Source of the DNA: Microbispora rosea
Lineage (GTDB): Bacteria; Actinomycetota; Actinomycetes; Streptosporangiales; Streptosporangiaceae
NCBI RefSeq assembly: GCF_900156315.1
Contig: NZ_FTNI01000004.1
Span: 279,844-343,843 of the forward strand
Length of the DNA stretch: 64,000 bases
Direction of reading: 5' to 3'
A program made the translations under genes and the position numbers. The first letter of the stretch is position 1. The number at the start of each line of letters is the position of its first letter. The notes below the pieces were generated by a model. The model worked only from the letters and a program-made list of their open reading frames with translations, was not told the origin of the DNA and did no database searches. This document shows positions 46,542-55,897 of this stretch, one piece after another.

Positions 46542-46568
46542 GGGCCGTTCGGATGGACGGCCCTTTTT
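46542..46568 (+). terminator. Attenuator terminator upstream of trpS
   Basis: GGGCCGTTC (46542–46550), loop GGAT and GGACGGCCC (46555–46563) form a 9-bp stem with one G·U pair, followed by TTTTT (46564–46568). CGGCC of the preceding hairpin can pair instead with GGCCG of this stem, a plausible antiterminator. The terminator lies 60 bp before trpS. Confidence 0.85.
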
Positions 46569-46628
46569 CGTGCTCCCTGGACGAGGGGTCGCCGTCGGGA
46601 CGGCGGACCACCTGCCAAGGGAGAAACC

Positions 46629-47708
46629 ATGACCACGATTCTCGACGCCGTTCCGGACGACGACGAGCTCGGCGTGCCGGCCGCCCGGCTCCGCAGCGCC
46701 GAGCTGGAGAGACAGATCCATGAGCGGCCAGGACGGTTCCGCGCGCTGACCGGGGACCGCCCGACCGGCCGGCTGCACCTGGGGCACTACTTCGGCACCC
46801 TGCACAACCGCGTCCGCCTCCAGAACCTGGGCGTGGACATGATGGTGCTCGTCGCGGACTACCAGGTCCTGACCGACCGCGACGTCGCCGACCGGCTGGC
46901 CGAGCACGTGGAGGACCTGGTGCTCGACTACCTGGCCGTGGGCGTCGACCCGGACCGGGCCACGGTTTTCACGCACAGTGCGGTCCCCGCGCTGAACCAG
47001 CTGCTGCTGCCGTTCCTCAGCCTGGTCTCCGTCGCGGAGCTGGGGCGCAACCCCACGGTCAAGGACGAGATCGCCCATTCGACCCAGTCGGCGGTGAGCG
47101 GGCTGATGTTCACCTATCCGGTCCACCAGGCCGCCGACATCCTGTTCTGCAAGGCCGGCCTCGTGCCGGTCGGCCAGGACCAGCTGCCTCACCTGGAGGT
47201 CGCCCGCACCGTCGCGCGCCGCTTCAACAGCCGCTACGGTCCGGTGTTCCCCGAGCCGGAGGCGCTGCTGTCCGCGGCCCCGCTGCTGCTCGGCACCGAC
47301 GGAGGCAAGATGAGCAAGAGCCGGGGCAATGCCATCGCCCTCGCCGCGACCGCCGACGAGACCGCGCGGATGATCCGCGGCGCCAAGACCGACGCGGACC
47401 GCCACGTCACGTACGACCCGGTGGCCCGGCCCGAGGTCTCCAGCCTCGTCCTCCTGGCCGCGCTGTGCCTGGACCGCGACCCGCACGAGGTGGCCGGAGA
47501 GATCGGCGGCCGGGGAGCGGCCGCGCTGAAGGCCGTCGTCACCGACGCGGTCAACGACTACTTCGCGCCCATCCGGGCGCGGCGCGCCGAGCTGGCCCTG
47601 GATCGGGCCCACATCCGCCGGGTGCTTCGCGACGGCAACGAGTGGGCCAACGCCATCGCCGACGACACCCTCAAGGAGGTGCGGGAGGCGATGAAGGCGC
47701 TCTACTGA
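46629..47708 (+). CDS. trpS: Tryptophanyl-tRNA synthetase (attenuator-controlled)
   Basis: The 359-residue class I synthetase has TGDRPTGRLHLGHYFGTLHN (HIGH motif as HLGH), VGQDQLPHLEVAR and TDGGKMSKSRGN (KMSKS). GGGAGA precedes the ATG. It sits on the opposite strand between rplY and prs, which are normally adjacent, and is preceded by a Trp attenuator. In Streptomyces a similarly regulated trpS is the indolmycin-resistant auxiliary enzyme; whether this is the auxiliary or the only copy cannot be decided here. Confidence 0.95.
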   Translation: MTTILDAVPDDDELGVPAARLRSAELERQIHERPGRFRALTGDRPTGRLHLGHYFGTLHNRVRLQNLGVDMMVLVADYQVLTDRDVADRLAEHVEDLVLDYLAVGVDPDRATVFTHSAVPALNQLLLPFLSLVSVAELGRNPTVKDEIAHSTQSAVSGLMFTYPVHQAADILFCKAGLVPVGQDQLPHLEVARTVARRFNSRYGPVFPEPEALLSAAPLLLGTDGGKMSKSRGNAIALAATADETARMIRGAKTDADRHVTYDPVARPEVSSLVLLAALCLDRDPHEVAGEIGGRGAAALKAVVTDAVNDYFAPIRARRAELALDRAHIRRVLRDGNEWANAIADDTLKEVREAMKALY

Positions 47709-47730
47709 AGAGAAGATCCTCTGCTGAAGG

Positions 47731-47776
47731 GTGCGGGCCCCGGCCCGGCCGGCCGACCGGGCCGGGGCCCGCACCG
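47731..47776. terminator. Bidirectional 19-bp hairpin between trpS and prs
   Basis: GGTGCGGGCCCCGGCCCGG (47731–47749) pairs perfectly with 47758–47776 around an 8-nt loop. It fills the space between two convergent genes and starts 22 bp after trpS and 1 bp after prs. It would end transcription from both sides. Confidence 0.85.
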
Positions 47777-47777
47777 C

Positions 47778-48755
47778 TCAGCTGTCGCCTTCGAAGAGGC
47801 TGGTGACCGAGCCGTCGGTGAAGACCTGCTCGATGGCCCGGGCGATCAGCGGGGCGATGGACAGGACCGTGAGGCTGTCGAACCTCTTCTCCTCCGGGAT
47901 GGGCAGCGTGTTGGTCACGACCACCTCGGAGATGCGGGAGTTCTTGAGCCGGTCCACGGCCGGGTCGGAGAAGATGGCGTGCGTGGCGGCCACGATGACG
48001 TCGGTCGCGCCGTGCTCGTACAGCGCGTCGGCCGCCTTGCAGATCGAACCGCCCGTGTCGATCATGTCGTCGATCAGCACGCAGGTCCTGCCGCGCACCT
48101 TGCCGACCACCTCGTGCACCTTCACCTGGTTGGCCACGTCGAGGTCGCGCCGCTTGTGGATGAACGCCACCGGCGTGCCCAGGGTGTCGGACCAGCGCTC
48201 GGCCAGCCGTACGCGGCCGGTGTCGGGAGAGACGATCGTGGTGGTCGCCGGGTCGAGCTTGCCGCGCAGATAGTTGATCAGAACCGGCAGGGCGAACAGG
48301 TGGTCCACCGGACCGTCGAAGAAGCCCTGGATCTGCGAGGTGTGCAGGTCGATGGACATCATGCGGTCGGCGCCGGCCTGCTTGAACAGGTCGGCCATCA
48401 GCCTGGCGGTGATCGGCTCGCGGCCGCGGCCCTTCTTGTCCTGCCGGCTGTAGCCGTAGAACGGCATGATCACGGTGACCCGTTTGGCGGAGGCCCGCTT
48501 GAGCGCGTCCACCATGATCAACTGCTCCATGATCCACTGGTTGATCGGCGCGGTGTGGCTCTGCATGACGAAGGCGTCGCAGCCGCGCACGGACTCCAGG
48601 TAGCGCACGTAGATCTCGCCGTTGGCGAAGTCACGCAGCGCCGTCGGCGTGATCTCGACGCCGAGGGCGTTCGCGACCTCGTCGGCCAGCTCGGGGTGGG
48701 ACCTGCCGGAGAAGAACATCAGGTTCCGCTCACCGGTCGTCTTCTTGCCGCTCAT
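47778..48755 (-). CDS. prs: Ribose-phosphate pyrophosphokinase
   Basis: The 325-residue enzyme makes PRPP from ribose-5-phosphate and ATP. Visible are FSGRSHPELADEVANALG, FANGEIYVRYLESVRG, IMPFYGYSRQDKKGRGREPI, RMMSIDLHTSQIQGFFDGPV, the flexible-loop region AFIHKRRDL, and the PRPP-binding CVLIDDMIDTGGSICKAADA. It follows glmU on the minus strand after 285 bp with no evident gene. Confidence 0.96.
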   Translation of the reverse strand: MSGKKTTGERNLMFFSGRSHPELADEVANALGVEITPTALRDFANGEIYVRYLESVRGCDAFVMQSHTAPINQWIMEQLIMVDALKRASAKRVTVIMPFYGYSRQDKKGRGREPITARLMADLFKQAGADRMMSIDLHTSQIQGFFDGPVDHLFALPVLINYLRGKLDPATTTIVSPDTGRVRLAERWSDTLGTPVAFIHKRRDLDVANQVKVHEVVGKVRGRTCVLIDDMIDTGGSICKAADALYEHGATDVIVAATHAIFSDPAVDRLKNSRISEVVVTNTLPIPEEKRFDSLTVLSIAPLIARAIEQVFTDGSVTSLFEGDS

Positions 48756-49040
48756 GCCGCGCTCCTCGCGTGTCGAGCCTGTTCGCCGTACCGGGCATGG
48801 TGCTGGGGCCGAGCCGGCCGTAACGCCGTCCCCCCGCCTCGCCCGGGGCCCTCGAACCCCTTCACCCGGTCGATGTGGTCGGTCACGGTGTCCTCCTGGC
48901 CTGGCCCTTCGGCGCTACGCGGTCAGACCGCGCCTCGTACTCTTTCCTGTCCCCGTACGGCCCGCGGGGAAGCGGGCCGCAGGTGGTCCTGATCGCCGGC
49001 CCTGGTCACCGGCACTGGTTACCGGCACCAGACGTCGGCA

Positions 49041-50510
49041 CTAGTCATCGGCGGGGTTCCCGCCGTTCGCCGCGGCCTCCTCGCGGGCTTCGCTCGCCCG
49101 CCGGGCGGCCTCCGCGGACCGGGTGCCGGCGCGGCGGCGCTCCACCCAGCCCTCGATGTTGCGCTGTTTGCCGCGGGCGACCGCCATCGCCCCGGGCGGC
49201 ACGTCGGACGTGATCACCGAGCCGGCGGCCGTGTAGGCGCCGTCGCCGATGGTGACCGGGGCGACGAGCATGTTGTCGCTGCCCACGCGCACGTGGTCGC
49301 CCACGACCGTGTGGTGCTTGGCGACGCCGTCGTAGTTGACGAAGACGCAGGCGGCGCCGATGTTCGAGCCGACCCCGATCGTCGCGTCGCCGACGTACGT
49401 CAGGTGCGGGATCTTGGAGCCCTCGCCGATCCGCGCGTTCTTGGTCTCGACGAACGCGCCGATCTTGCCCTTGGGGCCGAGCACGGTGCCGGGGCGCAGG
49501 TAGGAGAAGGGGCCCACGACGGCGCCGGGGCCGATCTCCGCACCGTCGGAGACGGTGTTGCGCACGACGGCCTCCTCGCCGACGACCGTGTCGGTCAGCG
49601 TGCTGCCCGGCCCGACCTCGGCTCCCGCCCCGATCCTCGTGGCGCCCTTGAGCTGGGTGCCGGGGTGGATCACGGCGTCGGGCTCCATCTCGACCCCGGC
49701 GTCGACCCACGTGCTGGCCGGATCGACGACGGTCACACCGGCGCGCATGTGCGCCTGGAGGATGCGGTCGTTGAGCACGCGCCGCACGAAGGCGAGCTGG
49801 ACGCGGTCGTTGACGCCCTCGACCTCGGCGTGGTCGGCCGCCACGTGCGCGCCCACCCGGTGGCCGTCCTCGCGGAGGATGGCCAGCACGTCGGTCAGGT
49901 ACTCCTCGCCCTGGGCGTTGGCGGCGCCGATGCGCTTCAGGCCGTCGGCCAGCAACGCGCCGTCGAAGGCGTACACGCCGGAGTTCATCTCGGCGATCGC
50001 GCGCTGCTCGGGGGTCGCGTCCTTCTCCTCGACGATCTCCAGCACCGCGCCGTCCTCGTCGCGCACGATCCGGCCGTAGCCGGTCGGGTCGGGGACGACG
50101 GCGGTCAGCACCGTGACGGCGTTGCCGTCCGCGGCGTGCCGTTCCAGCAGGGCCACCAGGGTCTCGGTGCGCAGCAGCGGCGTGTCGCCGTACGTCACCA
50201 GGACGGTGCCGTCGAACGGGCCCTCGGCTTCGAGCGCGGTGCGCACGGCGTGGCCGGTGCCGTTCTGCTTCTCCTGGACGACCGTGCGGGCGTCCGCGGC
50301 GCTCGTCGCGAGATGGGCGGCGACCAGCTCACGCGCATGCCCGATGACCACGATCAGCCGCTCGGGCGACAGGCCGCGCGCGGCGGCCAGCATGTGGTCG
50401 ACGAGCGCTCGGCCGCAGACCTCGTGGAGGACTTTGGGGTTCTTCGATTTCATCCGGGTGCCCTCGCCCGCGGCGAGGACGATCACGGCTGCCGGGCGCG
50501 GCACACTCAC
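49041..50510 (-). CDS. glmU: Bifunctional GlcNAc-1-P uridyltransferase/GlcN-1-P acetyltransferase
   Basis: The 489-residue enzyme makes UDP-GlcNAc for peptidoglycan and glycans. The N-terminal pyrophosphorylase domain begins [20 protein letters not shown], with TGHAVRTAL and VTYGDTPLL. From about residue 255 a left-handed beta-helix of hexapeptide repeats follows ([41 protein letters not shown]). The final 35 residues are a charged Arg/Ala/Glu tail. The GTG at 50510 lacks a strong ribosome site. tRNA-Gln lies 183 bp upstream on the same strand. Confidence 0.96.
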   Translation of the reverse strand: MSVPRPAAVIVLAAGEGTRMKSKNPKVLHEVCGRALVDHMLAAARGLSPERLIVVIGHARELVAAHLATSAADARTVVQEKQNGTGHAVRTALEAEGPFDGTVLVTYGDTPLLRTETLVALLERHAADGNAVTVLTAVVPDPTGYGRIVRDEDGAVLEIVEEKDATPEQRAIAEMNSGVYAFDGALLADGLKRIGAANAQGEEYLTDVLAILREDGHRVGAHVAADHAEVEGVNDRVQLAFVRRVLNDRILQAHMRAGVTVVDPASTWVDAGVEMEPDAVIHPGTQLKGATRIGAGAEVGPGSTLTDTVVGEEAVVRNTVSDGAEIGPGAVVGPFSYLRPGTVLGPKGKIGAFVETKNARIGEGSKIPHLTYVGDATIGVGSNIGAACVFVNYDGVAKHHTVVGDHVRVGSDNMLVAPVTIGDGAYTAAGSVITSDVPPGAMAVARGKQRNIEGWVERRRAGTRSAEAARRASEAREEAAANGGNPADD

Positions 50511-50692
50511 GGATTGAGGCTCCCTCGGCGTCGCGGCTCACTACACGGATCGTGACTGTACGAATCGAGGGCGGCTTCCCACGCGTCCACTACCCAGGAA
50601 CCGCACGGTCACCCGCTCGACAAGGTGAGCTTACCTGCCGTACCCCAGGAGGGAACCAGCCCCCCTCGGGCTCTGACGGCCTGATGAACAGG

Positions 50693-50763
50693 CTCCCGGG
50701 GGAGGATTCGAACCTCCGTTGACAGAACCAAAATCTGTAGTCTTGCCCCTAGACGACCCGGGA
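50693..50763 (-). tRNA. tRNA-Gln (anticodon TTG)
   Basis: The minus strand folds as a tRNA: acceptor arms TCCCGGG (50763–50757) and CCCGGGA (50700–50694), discriminator G at 50693, T-arm loop GGTTCGAATCC, and anticodon stem ACAGA/TCTGT with loop TTTTGGT, placing TTG at positions 34–36. CCA is not encoded. tRNA-Gln next to glmU is a common actinobacterial arrangement. Confidence 0.93.
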
Positions 50764-51222
50764 TGGGCGCAAAGTGCCGTTTTGCCGGATTCCGGCAGCC
50801 CCGGAATCCGCACTCAGGATACAGAGCCGTCCCCCCGGCGCGCGCCCCCAAAATCCGGCGCGAGGAAATCGTCACAGGAAGCGGAAGAACGCCAGGACGT
50901 CCCGCGACGAGCAGGCCGGGCGCAGGCCCACGCCTCACCCCGCGCCAGCGGACTCGCGCACGCGCGAAGCACGGCGGCCGGGGATGTTACCGAGAGGACT
51001 TTCCGGGCAGATCGCCGTCGACGCCGCGGCATCGGCGACGCGGCCGGAAGCGAGCACGAGGCATTACCAGATGGCCGACCGTTGGTGCAAGGCGTGGATT
51101 CGCCACCAGATGCGGCCCGGACCGTCACCTTCCACACATTCGCTCTTAGGGATTCCTAACTTACGATGGCGTAGGTTACGGTTCCGTAGCCAGACATTCT
51201 TCCCCATCTCGTGAGGTAGCCC
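50764..51222. other. Intergenic region before the desaturase
   Basis: The 459 bp hold no supported gene. The tRNA promoter should lie near 50770–50830 on the minus strand, and the desaturase promoter with dyad operators at 51158–51188. The middle part (50900–51110) shows nothing I can assign. Confidence 0.5.
51158..51188. promoter_or_regulatory. Two tandem dyads upstream of the desaturase
   Basis: AAC-T-TACG-ATGG-CGTA-G-GTT (51158–51177) is followed by TACGG-TT-CCGTA (51177–51188). The dyad centres are 15 bp apart and share the TACG/CGTA half-sites. They lie 35–65 bp before the ATG and resemble TetR-type operators. The TetR gene downstream is a candidate ligand. Confidence 0.55.
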
Positions 51223-52161
51223 ATGACCGTCCTGACCGAACGTCCCTCACCACAGCCGAAGCCTGAGTTCGAACCGGAAGGCAAGAGCAAAGCCGACCTG
51301 GTCGTCTTCGCGCTCGTCGTCGGCCTTCCGATCCTCGCAGTCATCGCCGCAGTGCCCTTGCTCTGGGGATGGGGCCTGGGCTGGACGGACGTCGCGATCG
51401 CCGGCGTCTTCTACGTCGTGTCCGGCTTGGGGGTCACGGTCGGGTTCCACCGCTATTTCACACACGGCTCGTTCAAGGCCAACCGGCGTCTGAAGATCGC
51501 CCTCGGGATCGCCGGCAGCCTGTCGCTGGAGATGTCCGTGCTGGACTGGGTGGCCGCCCACCGCAAGCACCACAAGTTCTCCGACAAGGAGGGCGACCCC
51601 CACTCGCCGTGGCGGTTCGGGCCCGGCTTCAAGTCGATGTGCAAGGGCCTGCTGTACGCCCACGTGGGCTGGCTCTTCGAGGTCGAGCGCGTCAACCGCG
51701 CCAAGTACGCCCCGGACCTGCTCAAGGACCCGGACATCATGAAGCTGCACCGGTGGTTCCCGACGCTGGCGATCACCTCCCTGCTGCTCCCGCCGGTCCT
51801 GGGCGGCCTCATCACCTGGTCGTGGCAGGGCGCGCTGACCGCGTTCTTCTGGGGCACGCTGATCCGGATCGGGCTGCTGCACCACGTGACCTGGTCGATC
51901 AACTCCATCTGCCACGTGTTCGGCGAGGAGGTGTTCGAGTCGCGCGACAAGTCCCGCAACGTGTGGTGGCTGGCCATCCCGTCGTTCGGCGAGTCGTGGC
52001 ACAACCTGCACCACTCCGACCCCACCTGCGCCCGGCACGGCGCCCTGAAGGGCCAGATCGACCTCAGCGCGGGTATGATCCGCTGGTTCGAGAAGGCCGG
52101 ATGGGCCTACGACGTGCGCTGGCCGACCCCCGAGCGGCTGGCGGCGAAGCGAATTGCCTGA
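51223..52161 (+). CDS. Fatty acid/acyl-CoA delta-9 desaturase
   Basis: The 312-residue membrane di-iron desaturase has three His boxes: GFHRYFTH, VAAHRKHHKFSD and SWHNLHHSDP. About four membrane helices surround them. It introduces a double bond in acyl chains and adjusts membrane fluidity. The upstream region carries paired dyads; the downstream TetR gene is on the same strand, 332 bp away. The ATG at 51223 follows GTGAGGTAGCCC, with GAGG about 8 nt upstream. Confidence 0.93.
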   Translation: MTVLTERPSPQPKPEFEPEGKSKADLVVFALVVGLPILAVIAAVPLLWGWGLGWTDVAIAGVFYVVSGLGVTVGFHRYFTHGSFKANRRLKIALGIAGSLSLEMSVLDWVAAHRKHHKFSDKEGDPHSPWRFGPGFKSMCKGLLYAHVGWLFEVERVNRAKYAPDLLKDPDIMKLHRWFPTLAITSLLLPPVLGGLITWSWQGALTAFFWGTLIRIGLLHHVTWSINSICHVFGEEVFESRDKSRNVWWLAIPSFGESWHNLHHSDPTCARHGALKGQIDLSAGMIRWFEKAGWAYDVRWPTPERLAAKRIA

Positions 52162-52492
52162 CGATTCAGTCAGCGCTGACGGCAGGGCCGCTCCGCGGAA
52201 CGCGGCGGCCCTGTCCCTCACACCGACGTCCCTCACCCCGACGTCCCTCACACCGACGTCCCTCACCCCGACGTCCCACACATCGACGTCTCTCACGCCG
52301 ACGTCCCCCGCAGCGGTGCCCTCTTCTCCGGAAGCGCGCGCCACATCCGCCCTCCCGGCACCGGCCAGACGCGGCACTCGTACGGCCCCCGCCTCCGCGG
52401 TGGTCGTACCGGCGCGTCCGGCTACTTCCGCCAAGCAGAGGCGAACCGGCCCGAACCGGGTCCGGGCCGCCACACCCGCCATGATGGAACCC
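52162..52492. other. Gap between desaturase and TetR genes with tandem repeats
   Basis: This 331-bp stretch remains open in the TetR frame back to a TTG at 52154, but the peptide would be Ser/Thr/Pro/Ala-rich without family features. I therefore treat it as untranslated or as a weak extension. It holds the 15-bp repeat array at 52214–52303. Confidence 0.45.
52214..52303 (+). repeat. Six 15-bp tandem repeats
   Basis: Units of TCCCTCACACCGACG and close variants (ACCCC, ATCGACG, ACGCC forms) repeat exactly every 15 bp from 52214 to 52303. The first four alternate ACACC and ACCCC. If translated they would read (S)LTPT repeats. The array lies between the desaturase and its possible regulator. Confidence 0.85.
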
Positions 52493-53503
52493 GTGAGCGA
52501 GTCCTCTCGATCCCGAAGACGCATGACCGGCGCGGAACGGCGCGAGCAGCTGATCCAGGTCGGTCGTGCCCTGTTCGCGGACAAGGGCTTCGACGGCACC
52601 TCGGTCGAGGAGATCGCGGCCAGCGCCAAGGTGTCCAAGCCCGTGGTGTACGAGCACTTCGGCGGCAAGGAGGGCATCTACGCCGTCGTCATCGACCGGG
52701 AGATGCAGCGCCTGCTCAGCCTGGTCACCCAGGCCCTGTCGGCCTCGCATGCCCGCATCAAGCTGGAGCGGGCCGCCCTCGCCCTCCTCCAGTACATCGA
52801 GGAGAGCAGCGAGGGCTTCCGCATCCTGGTCCGCGACTCCCACGCCGCCTCGGGCACGGGCACCTTCGCCAGCCTGATCAGCGACATCGCCAGCCAGGTG
52901 GAGGACGTGCTGGCCGACGAGTTCAAGGAGCGCGGCTACGACCCCAAGCTCGCGCCGATGTACGCCCAGATGCTCGTGGGGATGACCGCCCTCACCGGAC
53001 AGTGGTGGCTGGAGGTGCGCAAGCCGCGCCGCGAGGAGGTCGCCGCCCACCTGGTGAACCTGTCCTGGAACGGCCTGACCGGCCTCGATTCCAATCCCAT
53101 GCTCACCGCCGCGACGCGCGGCCTGGTCCTGTCCCCCACCGTGGAGACCCGTACGGCGAGACCCGGCGAGCGCGAGTCGAAGGAGCAGGAGAAGCTCCGC
53201 CGCGAGCAGGAGAAGACGCGCGAGCGCGAGCAGCGCGAACGCGCCAAGCAGCTCGAACGCCAGCAGCGCGAGCTGGAGAAGGCCAAGGAACGCGAGCAGC
53301 GCGAACGGGCCAAGGAGCTCGAACGGCAGATGAAGGAGCAGGAGAAGCTCCGCCGTGAGCAGGAGAAGACGCAGGAGCGCGAGCAGCGCGAACGCGCGAA
53401 GGAAGTCGAACGCCAGCAGCGCGAGCGGGCCAAGGAACTGGAACGCCTGCAGCGCGAGCGGACCAAGGGACTCGACCGCCAGCAGCAGCACGGGGAGATC
53501 TGA
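52493..53503 (+). CDS. TetR-family regulator with long charged C-terminal helix
   Basis: 336 residues from a GTG at 52493 (ATG 52481 and TTG 52154 are alternatives). The N-terminal HTH reads [20 protein letters not shown] and [20 protein letters not shown]. The ligand/dimer domain reaches about residue 215. The remaining 115 residues are almost only Glu, Arg, Lys and Gln ([24 protein letters not shown] repeats), a predicted single alpha-helix or coiled coil. TetR proteins of about 200 residues are usual, so this tail is exceptional. It may control the upstream desaturase. Confidence 0.85.
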   Translation: MSESSRSRRRMTGAERREQLIQVGRALFADKGFDGTSVEEIAASAKVSKPVVYEHFGGKEGIYAVVIDREMQRLLSLVTQALSASHARIKLERAALALLQYIEESSEGFRILVRDSHAASGTGTFASLISDIASQVEDVLADEFKERGYDPKLAPMYAQMLVGMTALTGQWWLEVRKPRREEVAAHLVNLSWNGLTGLDSNPMLTAATRGLVLSPTVETRTARPGERESKEQEKLRREQEKTREREQRERAKQLERQQRELEKAKEREQRERAKELERQMKEQEKLRREQEKTQEREQRERAKEVERQQRERAKELERLQRERTKGLDRQQQHGEI

Positions 53504-53732
53504 CCCTCCCGCCGGCGGCCCGCGGGGCGGTCGCCGGGCGGCGCGCCGGCAACACGTGGGGCGTGCGCGGGGGATCAGGAGCGCGGGAGGCGCGGCCCCG
53601 AGCCCACGGAACGCGTCCAGGGTGCGCGCGGGCGGTCGCCGGACGGCAGCGCCGGGGGGTGCCGGGGCGTGCCGGAGGTGCGGGGATCAGGGACGACGCG
53701 CCCGCCGGAGCCGGTCTGACGCTTTCGTTGCG

Positions 53733-53755
53733 GTTAAGTTAACGTTCTGTTCAAC
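53733..53755 (+). promoter_or_regulatory. PHO-box-like direct repeats before ppk
   Basis: GTTAAGTTAAC (53733–53743) is followed directly by GTTCTGTTCAAC (53744–53755). Tandem units of about 11 nt starting with GTT are the architecture of PhoP boxes. A CATATT -10 candidate (53765–53770) lies 7 bp before the ATG, suggesting a leaderless ppk transcript. Confidence 0.4.
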
Positions 53756-53777
53756 GACTTGGGGCATATTTCGTTAT

Positions 53778-55874
53778 ATGTCCGCCCAAAGCTCCCCTGC
53801 CCATGAGCCCGAAGAGGCCGACCTCCCCGCGCACGCCCCGCTGCCCAACGAGCGCTTCCTCAATCGGGAGGAGAGCTGGCTCCTGTTCAACGAGCGCGTC
53901 CTGGAGCTGGCGGAGGACTCCTCGGTGCCGCTGCTCGAACGGCTCAGGTTCCTCGCCATCTTCGCGAGCAACCTGGACGAGTTCTTCCGGGTGCGGGTGG
54001 CCGGGCTCAAACGGCGGATGGCCACCGGCCTGCTCCTGCGGACGACGGGCGGGCTGAAGCCGAGCGAGGCGCTGTCGCGCATCGCGACCGTCGCCGACGA
54101 GCTCGTGCGCAGGCACGCGGCGATCTTCCACGATCGCATCTGCCCGGAGCTCGCCGAGCAGGGCATCGCGATCGTCCGCTGGGACGACCTCGCGAGGGAC
54201 GAGCGGACGGCGCTGCGCAAGCTCTTCCGTGAGCGGATCCGGCCGGTCCTGACGCCGCTGGCCGTCGATCCGGCCCACCCGTTCCCGTACATCTCGGGTC
54301 TTTCGCTGAACCTGGCCGTGACCGTGCGGAACCCGGAGGACGGCCACACGGTGTTCGCGCGGGTGAAGGTCCCCTCGCAGCTCCCCCGGTTCGTGACCGC
54401 CTCGCCCAACCGGTTCGTCCCGCTTGAGGATGTGATCGCGGCCCACCTGGGCGAGCTGTTCAAGGGCATGCAGATCGTGCAGCACCACGTCTTCCGGGTC
54501 ACCAGGAACGAGGACCTGGAGGTCGACGAGGACGTCACCGAGAACCTCATGAAGGCGCTGGAACGCGAGCTGCTGCGCCGCCGCTTCGGGCCGCCGGTGC
54601 GGCTGGAGGTCGAGGACACCATCACCCCCCAGGTGCTGGAACTGCTCGTGGACGAGCTCGGCGTGTCCGACAACGAGATCTACCGCCTGCCCGGGCCGCT
54701 CGACTTAACGGGGCTGCACGCCATCGCCGACCTCGACCGCCCGGAGCTCCACTACCGGCCGTTCGTCCCGGCGGAGGCGATCAGCGCCGAGGACGACCTG
54801 TTCACCGTTCTGCGTGAGCGCGACATCCTCATCCACCACCCGTACGACTCGTTCGCCACGAGCGTGCAGCGGTTCGTGGAGGAGGCGGCGGCCGATCCGG
54901 ACGTACTGGCGATCAAGCAGACCCTCTATCGCACCAGCGGCGACTCGCCCATCGTGGACGCGCTGATCGACGCGGCCGAGGCGGGCAAGCAGGTCGTGGT
55001 CGTGGTGGAGATCAAAGCGAGGTTCGACGAGCACGCGAACATCTCCTGGGCGCGCAAGCTGGAGACGGCCGGGTGCCACGTGGTCTACGGCGTGCTCGGC
55101 CTCAAGACGCACAGCAAGCTGTCGATGGTGGTCCGCCAGGAGGCGGGCGGCGAACTGCGGCGCTACTGCCACATCGGCACCGGCAACTACAACCCGAAGA
55201 CGGCCCGGCAATATGAGGACTTCGGCCTGCTGACCGCCGATCCGCAGGTGGGTGAGGACGTCACCGACCTGTTCATCCATCTGACCGGCTACTCCCGCCA
55301 GTCCGAGTATCGCCGGCTGCTGGTCGCGCCCAACTCGCTGCGCCAGGGCCTGCTCGCCCGGATCGAGCAGGAGATCGTCCATCGCGAAGCGGGCCGCCAG
55401 GCCCGGATCCGGATCAAGACCAATTCGATCGTGGACGAGCCGATCATCGACGCGCTGTATCGCGCCTCGCAGGCGGGGGTGCCGGTGGACCTGTGGGTTC
55501 GCGGCATCTGCACCCTCCGCCCCGGCGTTCCCGGCCTGTCGGAGAACATCCGCGTACGCAGCGTGCTCGGCCGTTTCCTCGAACACTCCCGCGTGTACGA
55601 GTTCGGCGGAGGGCGCCGATCGGAGATCTGGATCGGCAGCGCCGACCTGATGCGCCGCAACCTGGACCGGCGGGTCGAGGCGCTGGTCAAGGTCACCAGC
55701 CCGCAGCAGCGCCGGTATCTGTCCGACCTGCTCGACCTGGCGTTCCGCGACACCACCACCGCCTGGACGCTGCACTCCGACGGCAAGTGGCTGCGTCACC
55801 GGGGCGAGGTCGATCTCCAGCACCACCTGATCGCGGGGAGGCGCTGGCGGACCGTGGACGACGTGACGGACTGA
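53778..55874 (+). CDS. ppk: Polyphosphate kinase 1
   Basis: The 698-residue enzyme makes polyphosphate from ATP. Family features are [52 protein letters not shown] with the phosphorylated His, [20 protein letters not shown] and [13 protein letters not shown] with the second His. The ATG at 53778 lacks a ribosome site and is preceded by a -10-like CATATT, so a leaderless mRNA is likely. It is followed by a NUDIX gene and a CHAD gene, forming a polyphosphate-related neighbourhood. Confidence 0.96.
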   Translation: MSAQSSPAHEPEEADLPAHAPLPNERFLNREESWLLFNERVLELAEDSSVPLLERLRFLAIFASNLDEFFRVRVAGLKRRMATGLLLRTTGGLKPSEALSRIATVADELVRRHAAIFHDRICPELAEQGIAIVRWDDLARDERTALRKLFRERIRPVLTPLAVDPAHPFPYISGLSLNLAVTVRNPEDGHTVFARVKVPSQLPRFVTASPNRFVPLEDVIAAHLGELFKGMQIVQHHVFRVTRNEDLEVDEDVTENLMKALERELLRRRFGPPVRLEVEDTITPQVLELLVDELGVSDNEIYRLPGPLDLTGLHAIADLDRPELHYRPFVPAEAISAEDDLFTVLRERDILIHHPYDSFATSVQRFVEEAAADPDVLAIKQTLYRTSGDSPIVDALIDAAEAGKQVVVVVEIKARFDEHANISWARKLETAGCHVVYGVLGLKTHSKLSMVVRQEAGGELRRYCHIGTGNYNPKTARQYEDFGLLTADPQVGEDVTDLFIHLTGYSRQSEYRRLLVAPNSLRQGLLARIEQEIVHREAGRQARIRIKTNSIVDEPIIDALYRASQAGVPVDLWVRGICTLRPGVPGLSENIRVRSVLGRFLEHSRVYEFGGGRRSEIWIGSADLMRRNLDRRVEALVKVTSPQQRRYLSDLLDLAFRDTTTAWTLHSDGKWLRHRGEVDLQHHLIAGRRWRTVDDVTD

Positions 55875-55897
55875 CGGCCGAGGGCAGGGTCAGAGGT

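Noticed and set aside
52214..52303. CRISPR array
   Set aside because: The 15-bp units are contiguous without spacers and no cas genes are present.
52154..52492. N-terminal extension of the TetR protein back to TTG 52154
   Set aside because: The extension would be 113 low-complexity residues before a normal TetR start, with no ribosome site. The GTG at 52493 fits family alignments.
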